Positions 50,101 to 58,567 of a stretch of 64,000 nucleotides of DNA are shown in pieces; within the stretch, counting starts at the first letter, position 1, and each line of letters starts with the position of its first letter. The DNA comes from a virus. The stretch lies in IMG/VR virus record IMGVR_UViG_3300010397_000044, positions 1 through 64,000 of that record; one strand, 5' to 3'. Under the pieces are notes generated by a model. The model searched no databases, was not told the origin of the DNA, and saw only the letters and a list, made by a program, of their open reading frames with translations. A program made the translations under genes and the position numbers.

Positions 50101-53100
50101 ATGAATGGGCAATCGTTTAGGGGAGGAATATATAATGTATATGCGGAGGGGTTATTCAAATTGGGGTCATGGGTTGGTCAAGCCGGCTATATATTCGAAA
50201 ATTGTGATTTCAACTTTGCGACTAATGCATCAAATATCCCCTATCCTGACTTCTTTATATTTGCTGATAATGTAGAAATGGTAAATTGTCAAAATAGATT
50301 CTATGGCAATGTGCCTACGCGTATGATATTTACTGGAAGCCAAGTTAAATTTAGAGGTGGCACCCTAAATGCAGCGCCTTTCGTGGCGTCAATGAGCTGT
50401 TGCAATACTTCTCAAACTCCCACATTTGATAACGTTAGACTTTTTTATTCTCCGGGAGGGGTAATAGGTAGAAATAGGCCCACAAATCCATTTAATACGA
50501 ATGGCGTAATGAATGGATTAATGTCTGCCGTGGCGGGTGGAACCGATCCAATATATCCTCAGAGTAATCAATCTGATATATATACTTTCAAGTATAGTGG
50601 ATCATGGGATAGAACGGTCCCATTGGGAACCAAAGCTATTACAACTAATAGAACTACATGGAGTGGTTATTTTGTTTCAACTGCTGGCGATAGTACAAAA
50701 ATAAGAGTGGGTGATTTTCTGGTAACCAATAATGCAAAGCCGGTCGGTCAATCAAGCACCGTTGCGACTACATCAATGCCTATAGGCTTCATATCAAAAA
50801 TATCTAATGATACGGTTTACTTTAATAATCTGGCAACAGAAATAAAAGATAGTGCATATACTATTTGGGCTGGATACGCAGTCAATAATAAAGATGCATT
50901 TACAGGAAGCATGGTAAGCGGCCAAAAGTATATTACCAAAGTAATTACAGCCAATGGTAATTCTTTGGCAACTTTCTTTTCAATTGGAGAACGATTTGAT
51001 TTGCCACAATTTGCATTAGGTACTTATGTAACAGGGGTCGGTAACGATACTGTCTATCTTTCAAATGTCGCCAATGCTACAAATCCGGAATATACATGGA
51101 TGAATGGATTCCCATCTATTGAAATATGGAGTCCGTCTACCCCGGAGACTTTTACGCAGTCAAGTCAAAAATTGCCACTATATGGAGGAGCAATATATCA
51201 CAAATCAATCGCAACTTGTTGTTCTTTTTTATATGCCGCCCATTATGGGGACGCGTATAAATCATATAAAATATTAAATTCAAACTTTTTTGGAGATACC
51301 ATCATTCACAAAGTGAAATATTCTCCAATAATAGAGGATGTTGGCGGTATGACAATTGCTAAAGGAACTACAGCTCAATTGTTCAACCCTAATTATACTA
51401 CGCCATTAATAAGGATTAATAGTGATAGTACTTTGAACGGGTTTTCACATGCAACTATTACGGACGGAAGTATAACCAGACAGCTTGCCTATCTGAATGA
51501 TTTAACAATTGCTACTGATACGACTATACTATCCACAAGAAATAATGTAAATAGGGTTAGAGACTCCCTATTAGGTGTTTTGGTTAAAAATTTAGGGGGA
51601 GCCGTTGGGATATCCAGTGGTCCTTACTTATCGAGGCCCTCGGCTTCTAATTCGCAAAGATTCTATTGGTCTACTGATTCTGTATTTTACTCCTACGATA
51701 ACGGGACTTGGAATGATATCCGAACCGCCGCAGGAGGCAATAATTCTTTTTTAAATATTCAGGCAAATAGTTTAGGTACTACCCAAGACCCTTCAAAAGG
51801 TATTTTAATAAACAACTTAACTGCTGCTGCTGCTGGCGCACAGCAAATATCTCCGGGTCTTGTATTAGAGGGGCAAGGATGGAAAACGAATGCCACAGCT
51901 GCATCCCAATCAGTTAAATTCAGAATGGATGTTACACCTATACAAGGAGCAGCTGCGCCTACGGGACAATTTAAAATAGGCTCCTCTATAAATGGTGGCG
52001 CATATGCCGATAAAATAACCATTAATTCGGATGCGATTGGCGGCATATTTACATCCGCCGGATTACAAATGAATGGAGCGGGCCTAAATTTTTCAGGCGG
52101 AGGTACTGTTGCCCAGCAAATGACAGTTGGGGGTGCATGGACATTCAACTATTCCAGCGGACTGGCTTCAAATGCGAACGCATGGACAATGACTCATGCA
52201 ACCGGCGTGTATACCTCCGGCACTTCCAGCAATCTGAGAGTCTTAGGTACATATAACCCGCCGTCTGGTACTGGTGAATACAATGCCGCCTTTATTACAC
52301 CTACTATCAATCAGACGGGGGGGGCAAATGGAATTACCAGAGGATTATATATCTCCCCTACTCTCACATCCGCTGCTGACTTTAGAGCGTTAGAAATTAC
52401 GACTGGCCAATCTATTCTTGGGGGCTCACTTACTGTCAAGTCAATCTCTACAGGCTCCGGAACGGACTCTGTTTTAGTTGAAAATGGAGGCCTTATAAAA
52501 ATGGTAGCTCAATCATCCTTGGGAGGGTCTAATATCTACAATGCAGACGGAGCCTTGACGGCCAATAGGACACTTTCCGGTGCAACATTTTCTCTTGCAT
52601 TAGGCACAAGTGGCAGTAAGATTGGTGGTTTATCCATTAATTCGAATGGAACGACCATAAGCAGTGGTATATACAATAGCGCAGGGGGATCACAATTATT
52701 ACTGGCCGCCAGCACTATTAATAATGCGATAACTACAGGCGGGGGAACAGTTAGCGACTTCTCTGCATATTTTTTCAGGACGCCAACAGTCACTAGTACA
52801 AATGCTGTAAACTATTCTCACGCAGCAACGGTAAGGATTGAAAATTCCCCCACAATGGGAACCAACTCCACGGGGACTAATCAATTATATGCATTAGATG
52901 TTGCTGCCGGTATATCCCACTTTGGGGTAGGTAATTCCAACATATCAGCTTGGTTCGATGGAGTAATAGGGGTTAGTGCGCCACCAAATAGCACAATACT
53001 ACTTGGGATAGGGGCATCTTCTTCTAGTGTAACTTCTATGTACCTTACACCGGGAGCAGATGTAACAGGAAGCCTTTTGACACAAAGCGGAGACTTGTGG

Positions 53101-53448
53101 AATAACGGGACTAATTTATATTTTGTCGATGGGTCTTCTTCAGGTGTGAAAAGAGATTTATTGAATGAAGGAACGTCTATAACAGAGAGCTCTGCGGGTA
53201 CCTTAACCTTAACTCAACAATACACTGATTTCATATTTACTGGCACCACTACTACATGGACTTTGGGGGCATTAGCGTCTAATTTCAATAGAACTATTCA
53301 TATTAAAAATGCAGGCAGCGGAAACATCACTTTGAACAGAGCAGGGAGTGACCAAATTTACGACGTAAGTGCTGTCACAAGTATAACAATAACGCCGGGA
53401 ACAGCAAGAACCTTAAAGGGTGGTGCAGCTTTTTGGTATGTAGAGTAA
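47143..53448 (+). CDS. Giant tail spike/fibre with pectate-lyase fold
   Basis: A 2101-residue protein. Residues about 11-32 are a hydrophobic segment with a VSFSQTF-type cut site, unusual for a virion protein. A Gly-Asn-Ser-rich, repetitive region follows. Near residue 705 the typical opening of pectate-lyase-superfamily spikes appears (VKWFGALGNGAHNDIPNITK, then AIAWLNNN ... VLYFPSGNYVINSPI), with a right-handed beta-helix of about 400 residues. The C-terminal 700 residues are again Gly/Thr-rich repeats ('NGTTISSGIYNSAGGSQLLL'). It would bind and may depolymerise a host polysaccharide. A C-terminal chaperone module is not visible. Confidence 0.75.
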   Translation: MAQAEGRRLKNKYLPLFLTIILVFIYTVSFSQTFNPSLHVVVNSAIGEAQAAPLDARSMFYDTSNFRYRAYQNTSEVKSYLNLPKYRFGNFLIVVDSGGILQPNGTYVGGVNTFWMFRDSTADANLVKLNLTGSSGPCVGCLLAANNLNDVANKPTALSNLGIGSMGLLSSTASGDLNGIWPNITVQRFNNQLPAYYLNYNNLTNQPVIPAQINITDAGLFTHTGTYPNLTFNSRTPGFEETIIQNNALSGDRTINGGAFNLLISGTGALGIPVGTTAQRPSSPVTGMLRFNTDSLKKETYNGSTWVSDGTGGGGGGSGITALTGDGTASGTGSVPFTLATVNSNVFGSNTFLKFGVNGKGLVTSATAVVSGDITSALGYTPYNSTNPAGYITGNQSISFTPNAGGDVTGSSSGTTSLTPTLTIGNNKVTYAKIQAASGAALLGATGAGNYQEITLGTGLSFAGSVLNAAPGGATNSNIGAGFRWAVPSTNNIKTAFGSAFIAYDSTTNTNALTAKIANGTPNYLLGWDGSGNPAALKPDTLFYAQLGQPGDSVGWINSLGVINFRLMRDSLSFHHITNPDGSWTFYSAATGDSGIVAGYGISVSRIAANNRIVFADTSIPNGIAPRHVVIDTAFNRFVRTDSVNIRFRNPDFNTQQIYLDAGVVAGVFYYDNTDITTADDSVMTFVTNQGKRWKRLITTPYINVKWFGALGNGAHNDIPNITKAIAWLNNNTNSPTRVLYFPSGNYVINSPIIVARFNGTTYSQVNMTLMGQANAKNSPSQYTSVITPTFNNTFAIGIQLGKGCNIENFKISGQFSFPNTLSNISVDTLTEAQWTDGSARQNTVTPYAGIAIDPFSDSLSYTSNSDLYPGLHSYCPAGLPRAGSTDINIKNCNITQFIVGVILSPSNQQNADEINMDQVNIGGNKVGFAFCQSQSKDCNVTRFMAWAPVYSIFDNATYGIRHGDGAGSPNINGGNIASQVYQLGYMNGQSFRGGIYNVYAEGLFKLGSWVGQAGYIFENCDFNFATNASNIPYPDFFIFADNVEMVNCQNRFYGNVPTRMIFTGSQVKFRGGTLNAAPFVASMSCCNTSQTPTFDNVRLFYSPGGVIGRNRPTNPFNTNGVMNGLMSAVAGGTDPIYPQSNQSDIYTFKYSGSWDRTVPLGTKAITTNRTTWSGYFVSTAGDSTKIRVGDFLVTNNAKPVGQSSTVATTSMPIGFISKISNDTVYFNNLATEIKDSAYTIWAGYAVNNKDAFTGSMVSGQKYITKVITANGNSLATFFSIGERFDLPQFALGTYVTGVGNDTVYLSNVANATNPEYTWMNGFPSIEIWSPSTPETFTQSSQKLPLYGGAIYHKSIATCCSFLYAAHYGDAYKSYKILNSNFFGDTIIHKVKYSPIIEDVGGMTIAKGTTAQLFNPNYTTPLIRINSDSTLNGFSHATITDGSITRQLAYLNDLTIATDTTILSTRNNVNRVRDSLLGVLVKNLGGAVGISSGPYLSRPSASNSQRFYWSTDSVFYSYDNGTWNDIRTAAGGNNSFLNIQANSLGTTQDPSKGILINNLTAAAAGAQQISPGLVLEGQGWKTNATAASQSVKFRMDVTPIQGAAAPTGQFKIGSSINGGAYADKITINSDAIGGIFTSAGLQMNGAGLNFSGGGTVAQQMTVGGAWTFNYSSGLASNANAWTMTHATGVYTSGTSSNLRVLGTYNPPSGTGEYNAAFITPTINQTGGANGITRGLYISPTLTSAADFRALEITTGQSILGGSLTVKSISTGSGTDSVLVENGGLIKMVAQSSLGGSNIYNADGALTANRTLSGATFSLALGTSGSKIGGLSINSNGTTISSGIYNSAGGSQLLLAASTINNAITTGGGTVSDFSAYFFRTPTVTSTNAVNYSHAATVRIENSPTMGTNSTGTNQLYALDVAAGISHFGVGNSNISAWFDGVIGVSAPPNSTILLGIGASSSSVTSMYLTPGADVTGSLLTQSGDLWNNGTNLYFVDGSSSGVKRDLLNEGTSITESSAGTLTLTQQYTDFIFTGTTTTWTLGALASNFNRTIHIKNAGSGNITLNRAGSDQIYDVSAVTSITITPGTARTLKGGAAFWYVE

Positions 53449-53461
53449 GAAATTTATAAAC

Positions 53462-53893
53462 ATGAAATATATATTTGGAGCCATATTAGCATTGGGGGTT
53501 GTTTTTGCAAGCTGGTTTGCATATGATCCTTCTGTTAGGATGACAATGAATAATGCCCCGGGGCGTACATTGTCAACCACGGGAAGCAATAACACATTCA
53601 CTATAAGTACCACAAAGTGTACATCGGTTGCTTATACTGTTAATTTCAGTGCTGCGCTTACTTTGGGAACTAGTAATGGGCGTGTTCAATTGGATGTGAG
53701 TTTAGATGGGGGATCAAATTGGATAACTATTTCAAGCGTGTCTCAGGTATTCGGTGTTTCAGTAACCATTACAACCAATCAAGATTTAGTCCTTGCCGGC
53801 ATGGTGCCAGCTAACGCTTTAGTTCGAATATACAGAATAAACAATGCAGGAGTTACCGTTACGTTAGGTTCACAGCAGGAATGCACAATGTAA
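53462..53893 (+). CDS. Exported hypothetical beta protein
   Basis: A 143-residue protein with a hydrophobic N-terminus (IFGAILALGVVFASWFAY) acting as a signal peptide or anchor, then a beta-sandwich-like body: VAYTVNFSAALTLGTSNGRV, then LDVSLDGGSNWITISS. The 'DGGxxWxxxSS' motif resembles the BNR-type or tail-tip accessory repeats. It lies 13 bases after the giant spike gene. Confidence 0.5.
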   Translation: MKYIFGAILALGVVFASWFAYDPSVRMTMNNAPGRTLSTTGSNNTFTISTTKCTSVAYTVNFSAALTLGTSNGRVQLDVSLDGGSNWITISSVSQVFGVSVTITTNQDLVLAGMVPANALVRIYRINNAGVTVTLGSQQECTM

Positions 53894-53906
53894 AAAATAG
53901 ATTCAC

Positions 53907-54884
53907 ATGATAAAATACATTTTAGGTCTTTGTTTGCTCGTAAAAGGATTTATAGGGGAGAGTCAAACTTTTGTCAAAAAGGTGGGTGATATAGTGGGAA
54001 ATCAAACCGTCATAAGCGTTCCTGTTGCGACCGGTAGCCCAACAAAGCAAGCACTTATTTACTACCCGGATGATTATTTTAAAGACACTACAAAAACCTT
54101 CCCCGTATATTTTTTCTTACACGGCGCTGGGGAGGCAGGTACAGATATAACAAAAGTTACGAACACCTCGTTGCCTAGTCTTATTAAGGCAGGATTGAAG
54201 CCGTATAATATCGTAGGAAAAGATACAATAAAATGGATAGTTATTAGCCCGCAGTGTAGTGAACCCGGGGGGAATTGTAGTTATTCGTGGCCTCAACTTA
54301 GGTACACCATCCCATATTGCTTGCAGAAATTCAGGATAAATAAGAACTGTGTTTGGGGCGGTGGCTTGTCTATGGGGGGCTCAGCTACTTTCTCTTTAGG
54401 AATGGCAGATACAGGATGGACTATGACTTACATGACTGGGTTAATGCCATTTTCTAATGCCGGATGGGATGATAATTTAGCCAAGTATGGCCCCAATCTT
54501 GCCTATTGTTTGAAGAAAGGATTGGCTGTGCTATATGTTATCGGAGATCAGGATCCCGGCTGGAACCCTAATGCATTTGGGGCGTATGATAAATTGATGA
54601 GCGCAAATGCCCTCCCCGGTCTTTATAGAGATAGCGTAATAAAAGGTGGTACACATAGCGCTAATGTTTGGAATACACCGTTCCCTTTTACGTCTCGCCT
54701 TTGGTCTAAAACCCAAAATTCATGGGATTTAATGTGGTCTTTCCGAAAAAACGCCAATGTGGTTGCGCCTCCGCCGGTCGTGATACCGCCCCCAACTAAC
54801 CCACCTGCATCATTGCCTTATCCGGTTCGTATTGTAGTGAAGTACAGTGATAGTTCTTGTCAAATAATTTACATGAAACCATGA
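53907..54884 (+). CDS. Exported alpha/beta-hydrolase esterase
   Basis: A 325-residue protein. Residues 1-20 look like a signal peptide (cut near ESQT). VYFFLHGAGEAGTDITK (HG motif near 72) forms the oxyanion loop, WGGGLSMGGSATFS holds the nucleophile Ser155 in GLSMG, VIGDQDPGW (Asp214 or 216) the acid, and GGTHSANVW His250. It resembles the feruloyl/polyhydroxyalkanoate-type esterases of the secreted alpha/beta-hydrolase family. The Pro-rich end (residues 286-305) links to a short beta tail. It may strip acyl groups from the host glycan that the spike binds. Confidence 0.75.
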   Translation: MIKYILGLCLLVKGFIGESQTFVKKVGDIVGNQTVISVPVATGSPTKQALIYYPDDYFKDTTKTFPVYFFLHGAGEAGTDITKVTNTSLPSLIKAGLKPYNIVGKDTIKWIVISPQCSEPGGNCSYSWPQLRYTIPYCLQKFRINKNCVWGGGLSMGGSATFSLGMADTGWTMTYMTGLMPFSNAGWDDNLAKYGPNLAYCLKKGLAVLYVIGDQDPGWNPNAFGAYDKLMSANALPGLYRDSVIKGGTHSANVWNTPFPFTSRLWSKTQNSWDLMWSFRKNANVVAPPPVVIPPPTNPPASLPYPVRIVVKYSDSSCQIIYMKP

Positions 54885-56518
54885 GGGTACTAATATTCCT
54901 GCTAATATGCATTGGGATTCTAAGCTTCAAGATAGCTAAGGATAGGTATGTAGAATATAGAGATTTTAAGCGCATGTACGCCGGTATATACGTTACCAAA
55001 GTTGCAGCGGCAGAATATTTGGTTGCTTATCTTTATAGCGATAGTACGGTAAGAGCCTATATAAATGACGTTGGGGCATCAGTGCATTTCATTCCTTATG
55101 TATTTGGAGGTAGAAAGGCTATAGATGTTGCCCCAGCTTTCAACCATGTCATGATTTTGGATGATCAGCATTACGTTTGGAGAAATACCCCGTCCGGGAC
55201 GCCAGCAGGACCAGCATGTACAAGATATGATACAGATACAGCAGGAAATCAATTCAATTATTCTTATAAACTATATGCGTATTTCGATTGCTACCTAACA
55301 ACAACGCAAAATAACGATTCATTAATTTATTGGGCCACTACCGATGGTCTTAGATGGATAGACGGTACCGGCACAAGAACCTGCAAGCCCTTCCTTATTT
55401 GGCAACCCCCGTCCGGAAGAACGATTAAGAAAGTGGCAATGGGGTTGACCGTGTCTGTATTGCTGGATAATGGGGATGTATACGAAAGGGGAACTGGCGG
55501 TAGCTCTTTTGCTAAAGTAACGCTTCCGGCTGGATCATATTGTACAGACGTGTATTGTTCATACAAAGATTTTAGGACATACATTCTACATAATTACGCT
55601 GGTGGGGACCCTACCTTGGGGGTTCTCGCTTGGGCTGGTTCTCGATCAGGATTCTTTGGAGATAACCAATCAAGATCAAGTCCTTTCATTCTGTCATGGC
55701 CTTTCCCTAATCACCTAAAGATGTTAGGTGGTGATGATAACACGGCAATTATGATAGATTCAGCCGGAAGGATGTGGGGAAATGGGGACAATCCACAAGG
55801 AGAAGTAGGTAACGGATCAGAGATAGTAAATAGGTATGATTATCATAACTTTTGCTGTTATACGCCCTATGCATGGTCAACTGATGAAGGACAGAACCCT
55901 GTTGCTCCGGCTGTTGAAATAGGAATTGGACAGACGTGGAAATATATAGCTGATGAAAAAGGATTTGCCTTCCATCACTTCGCCATTACAACTAACGATT
56001 CATTGTATAGATGGGGGCGTAGTAAAAGCTTCGACTTATGGCCATACGCCTCCAATAATGAAGCCACATATCCAAATAATTGGGACATTCTATCTCCCAC
56101 TCAATACACTCTTTTAGCTACTCCAACTGGGTCGTATATCACATTCATTTTACCAAGAGTTCATTGTGTGGCAGGACAGCCAACCAATTCAACCGTATCG
56201 ACTAGTACAAGCAGCATAAGCCTTGGGGGGCTGGATACGGCTAATTTTTCTGGCCCCGTAGGTTATTCAATCTCATCCTATCAATGGAGTCTGAAAACCA
56301 AACCGGGCAGTGCGCCAAATCCTACCTATACATCTGCCACATCCCAGACTACTACGATAAACGGATTACAGAATGGTCAATACCAATTTTATAAGAAAAT
56401 GACAGATAATAACACCGGTATTTGGGCCGACAGCGTTACCGTAAATGTGAATATCGTATCTGGTTGCGGGGGATGTACGGTTTTAAAACAAGTGAGAACC
56501 TTCAAAAGAGTGCCCTAG
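54881..56518 (+). CDS. Exported RCC1-like propeller with PKD-type domain
   Basis: A 545-residue protein. The ATG at 54881 overlaps the esterase stop (ATGA) and begins a signal anchor (MRVLIFLLICIGILSFKIAK). An upstream frame of eight codons is less likely. The body shows repeated 'W..G.....G.n' blocks as in RCC1/PH-type propellers: SVLLDNGDVYERG, LAWAGSRSGFFGDNQS, MWGNGDNPQGEVGNG and LYRWGRSKSFD. The C-terminal 110 residues form a PKD/Ig-like sandwich (SYQWSLKTKPGSAPNPTYTS). Such propellers bind proteins or glycans. It is the last gene of the tail-tip cassette. Confidence 0.55.
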   Translation: MRVLIFLLICIGILSFKIAKDRYVEYRDFKRMYAGIYVTKVAAAEYLVAYLYSDSTVRAYINDVGASVHFIPYVFGGRKAIDVAPAFNHVMILDDQHYVWRNTPSGTPAGPACTRYDTDTAGNQFNYSYKLYAYFDCYLTTTQNNDSLIYWATTDGLRWIDGTGTRTCKPFLIWQPPSGRTIKKVAMGLTVSVLLDNGDVYERGTGGSSFAKVTLPAGSYCTDVYCSYKDFRTYILHNYAGGDPTLGVLAWAGSRSGFFGDNQSRSSPFILSWPFPNHLKMLGGDDNTAIMIDSAGRMWGNGDNPQGEVGNGSEIVNRYDYHNFCCYTPYAWSTDEGQNPVAPAVEIGIGQTWKYIADEKGFAFHHFAITTNDSLYRWGRSKSFDLWPYASNNEATYPNNWDILSPTQYTLLATPTGSYITFILPRVHCVAGQPTNSTVSTSTSSISLGGLDTANFSGPVGYSISSYQWSLKTKPGSAPNPTYTSATSQTTTINGLQNGQYQFYKKMTDNNTGIWADSVTVNVNIVSGCGGCTVLKQVRTFKRVP

Positions 56519-56749
56519 ATGGAAAAGGAATTTCTTCAATACGGAGTATTGGGAATGGTGGCAGTGGGGTTAAGTTGGTTCATTATGTATCTTATAAAGG
56601 ATCATAGAAAAGAGAGAAAAGAATGGAGGGAATTTCAGGAAAAGCAAATGGATAGAATAATGGAACAAGGAGATGAGAGTAACAAAGTAATAAGAGAACA
56701 TTCTAATCTATTATCAGGAATAAAAGCCTTACTCGAAAACCGTAATTGA
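56519..56749 (+). CDS. Holin-like membrane protein
   Basis: A 76-residue protein with one N-terminal membrane helix (YGVLGMVAVGLSWFIMYLI) followed by a charged coiled coil (KDHRKERKEWREFQEKQMDR). Its ATG follows the previous stop at once. The layout is that of small phage holin or bacteriocin-like (BhlA-type) proteins. It stands at the start of the membrane and lysis cluster. The other membrane proteins next to it could equally be the holin. Confidence 0.5.
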   Translation: MEKEFLQYGVLGMVAVGLSWFIMYLIKDHRKERKEWREFQEKQMDRIMEQGDESNKVIREHSNLLSGIKALLENRN

Positions 56750-56750
56750 A

Positions 56751-57053
56751 ATGGGTAATTTTATAGTTACTGAAATCCTATTTGGCATTGTATGGATCAT
56801 TGGAGCCTTGGTATTAAGGGAGTTTGTTATCTCCAAGGATGGAATGCTTAGAAAGATCATGATTGCCTATTTCGCCGTGGAAGTATTCACCTATTTGGGA
56901 GCGGCTATTTACTTTCTGGCCATAGAAGAAAAGTGGTCGGATATGTCGATTAACACATTCAGAATAGTTGTAATTACTCCAAAAGTTTTTGTTAAATTGT
57001 GGTTACTTTGGTATCTTAAATCCGGTAGAAAAAAGCTAAAATCCTCAATATGA
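56751..57053 (+). CDS. Membrane protein of the lysis region
   Basis: A 100-residue protein with three hydrophobic stretches (about residues 5-22, 38-58 and 74-90) and a Lys-rich end. It is tightly packed between two other membrane-protein genes (one base gap upstream, four-base overlap downstream). Possible holin, antiholin or accessory. No family assigned. Confidence 0.5.
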   Translation: MGNFIVTEILFGIVWIIGALVLREFVISKDGMLRKIMIAYFAVEVFTYLGAAIYFLAIEEKWSDMSINTFRIVVITPKVFVKLWLLWYLKSGRKKLKSSI

Positions 57054-57400
57054 GCCCCTTCTTGGAAGAATTATTGGGCAAAAACAACCAGCCGGGTGTT
57101 ATGCTGGCTGCATTCGTTTTCGCCCTCATTGGTCATGCTATCGTATTATTGGGTGGAACCATGCTTAGGGTACCTAAGTCGCCCGATAGCCCCGAAAAGT
57201 TTTCCCTCTCTTATCTTCTCTACGACAACGCTAAACGTATTCTTTATGTCCTGCTGCTTATAGTGGTAGGCATTCGCTTTTTACCAGATTTCACAGGGAT
57301 GCAGGTAACCGGATGGGGAGGTTTTTTAGTTGGGTCTGGTTTGGACATCATCGCACTTGTAATTAAGCAACGGACCAAACTGTTAGACCCCAAATCTTGA
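57050..57400 (+). CDS. Membrane protein of the lysis region
   Basis: A 116-residue protein with hydrophobic segments near residues 17-38, 62-80 and 90-106 and a basic end (KQRTKLLDPKS). It overlaps the previous gene by four bases and the next by four (TTGA). Candidate holin. The number of spans cannot be fixed by eye. Confidence 0.5.
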   Translation: MSPFLEELLGKNNQPGVMLAAFVFALIGHAIVLLGGTMLRVPKSPDSPEKFSLSYLLYDNAKRILYVLLLIVVGIRFLPDFTGMQVTGWGGFLVGSGLDIIALVIKQRTKLLDPKS

Positions 57401-58068
57401 AAACTTTTGCACGATATGGTATTGTAACGGTTGTGGCTCTTCTATGCTTTTGGTTTTGGCTTCAGAAGTGCAATAACGTTCCCGGGCCAGATCATACCCA
57501 AGACAAGGTATTTGTAGATAGTGTCACCAATATGGTAAAGGGGAAGTTGGCCGAATTTCAGCACGTCTATGATTCGGTGAAGGCCGCCAATGTGGTATTG
57601 CAGAAAGATAAGGATAGCCTTGTAGGAGTAGTAGCCGCATATAAAATAGACCTCAAATCCAAAGGCAACGATATTCAGGATTTAATAAACTCATTAGACG
57701 AATCAGAGGACGCCAAGGACACGCTCCGACAGCTTACCTTATGTGATAGCCTCAAAGGCCAATTCGCTTCAGCCAAGGGGCTAGTAGGGGCCTATATCCA
57801 CGCAAACGATAGCCTTTCAGCCCTCAATAACCAGATCATAACTTCAAAGGATGCCATCATAGGCCGGTTAAACGGTATGTTCACGGATGCCAATAATTCC
57901 CTATTTCAGGTAGGGTTAAAATATGACCAATTATACGCAGATTATAAACGATTAAACGTCAAGCCAAAAAGATTTGGTATTGGGCCTTCAATTGGGTATT
58001 ATGCTACCCCGAACGGATTAAAACCGGGCCTTGGCATATCTTTTACGTTTAGTATAATTAAATTCTGA
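57397..58068 (+). CDS. Spanin-like protein with TTG start
   Basis: A 223-residue protein. An N-terminal membrane helix (YGIVTVVALLCFWFWL) is followed by a long coiled coil (about residues 35-175, rich in Lys, Asp and Leu heptads). The end is a short beta-rich segment (KRFGIGPSIGYYATPNGLKP), closing GISFTFSIIKF with terminal Phe, as in outer-membrane insertion signals. This fits a single-protein spanin that links the two membranes. The start is TTG, overlapping the previous stop as TTGA. No in-frame ATG precedes the membrane helix. Confidence 0.6.
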   Translation: MKTFARYGIVTVVALLCFWFWLQKCNNVPGPDHTQDKVFVDSVTNMVKGKLAEFQHVYDSVKAANVVLQKDKDSLVGVVAAYKIDLKSKGNDIQDLINSLDESEDAKDTLRQLTLCDSLKGQFASAKGLVGAYIHANDSLSALNNQIITSKDAIIGRLNGMFTDANNSLFQVGLKYDQLYADYKRLNVKPKRFGIGPSIGYYATPNGLKPGLGISFTFSIIKF

Positions 58069-58070
58069 TT

Positions 58071-58268
58071 ATGCAGCACGAAACACACTCTGAAACTATT
58101 CAAAGCCAATATATTCAGCCATGGAACCCTCCTATTTTGACCGATTTTTCCAATTTGCGAAAGGCTGCATTCAAGAAAAGTTTACTACGGCTTTCAAAGG
58201 ATGTTGCCTTGGCCTTATTGGAAGTCTTAATATTTTCTGGAATGGGGCGTTTGCTTCATCTGTGGTGA
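58071..58268 (+). CDS. Possible N-terminal part of a frameshifted gene
   Basis: A 65-residue frame that begins two bases after the previous stop (MQHETHSETIQSQYIQPWNP). After about residue 18 it overlaps the better-looking frame at 58121. Read with a one-base shift near 58125-58135, 'YIQPWNP' would continue as 'SYFDRFFQFAKG', giving one protein with a natural start. A sequencing indel, a programmed frameshift or two overlapping genes cannot be separated here. Confidence 0.35.
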   Translation: MQHETHSETIQSQYIQPWNPPILTDFSNLRKAAFKKSLLRLSKDVALALLEVLIFSGMGRLLHLW

Positions 58269-58414
58269 TTTATATCCTTAAAGGATTTGGAACAATAATG
58301 TTAACGGCGGGGACTACTTTAACGACTTGCTATATATCTCATAAATTTGACCAATGGAAAGAGAAAAAAAGCCAAAGTCAAAAAAGAACAAAAAGAAAGA
58401 ATAAAGCAGCTTAA
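58121..58414 (+). CDS. Membrane protein with basic tail
   Basis: A 97-residue protein with two hydrophobic segments (CLGLIGSLNIFWNGAFASSV, residues about 29-48, and LKGFGTIMLTAGTTLTTCYI, about 53-72) and a strongly basic tail (KKSQSQKRTKRKNKAA). It overlaps the frame at 58071. It could be a further holin candidate or an inner membrane anchor. See the previous entry for a possible frameshift. Confidence 0.5.
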   Translation: MEPSYFDRFFQFAKGCIQEKFTTAFKGCCLGLIGSLNIFWNGAFASSVVIYILKGFGTIMLTAGTTLTTCYISHKFDQWKEKKSQSQKRTKRKNKAA

Positions 58415-58429
58415 CAAAAATTACCTCAT

Positions 58430-58567
58430 ATGAATTATCACAAAGGGAAGAGAATTAAGGGCGAAAAGCCAATCCCTAAACCAAAGCCAGATGATGGAGC
58501 TACTACGCAAGATGAAGGAAGTAATCCAAATCCGCCACCACCCAAGCCACCACCGCCGGGACACTAA
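58430..58567 (+). CDS. Pro-rich microprotein
   Basis: A 45-residue protein: basic start (MNYHKGKRIKGEKPIPKPKP), acidic middle, and a PPPPKPPPP end. It overlaps the gene at 58491 by 77 bases in another frame, so at least one of the two starts is uncertain. Pro-rich tails can act as flexible linkers or bind SH3-like domains. The reading is weak. Confidence 0.35.
   Translation: MNYHKGKRIKGEKPIPKPKPDDGATTQDEGSNPNPPPPKPPPPGH

Noticed and set aside
47143-53448. Diversity-generating retroelement target in the giant tail protein
   Set aside because: No reverse transcriptase gene and no template-repeat copy of the C-terminus were seen in the window.
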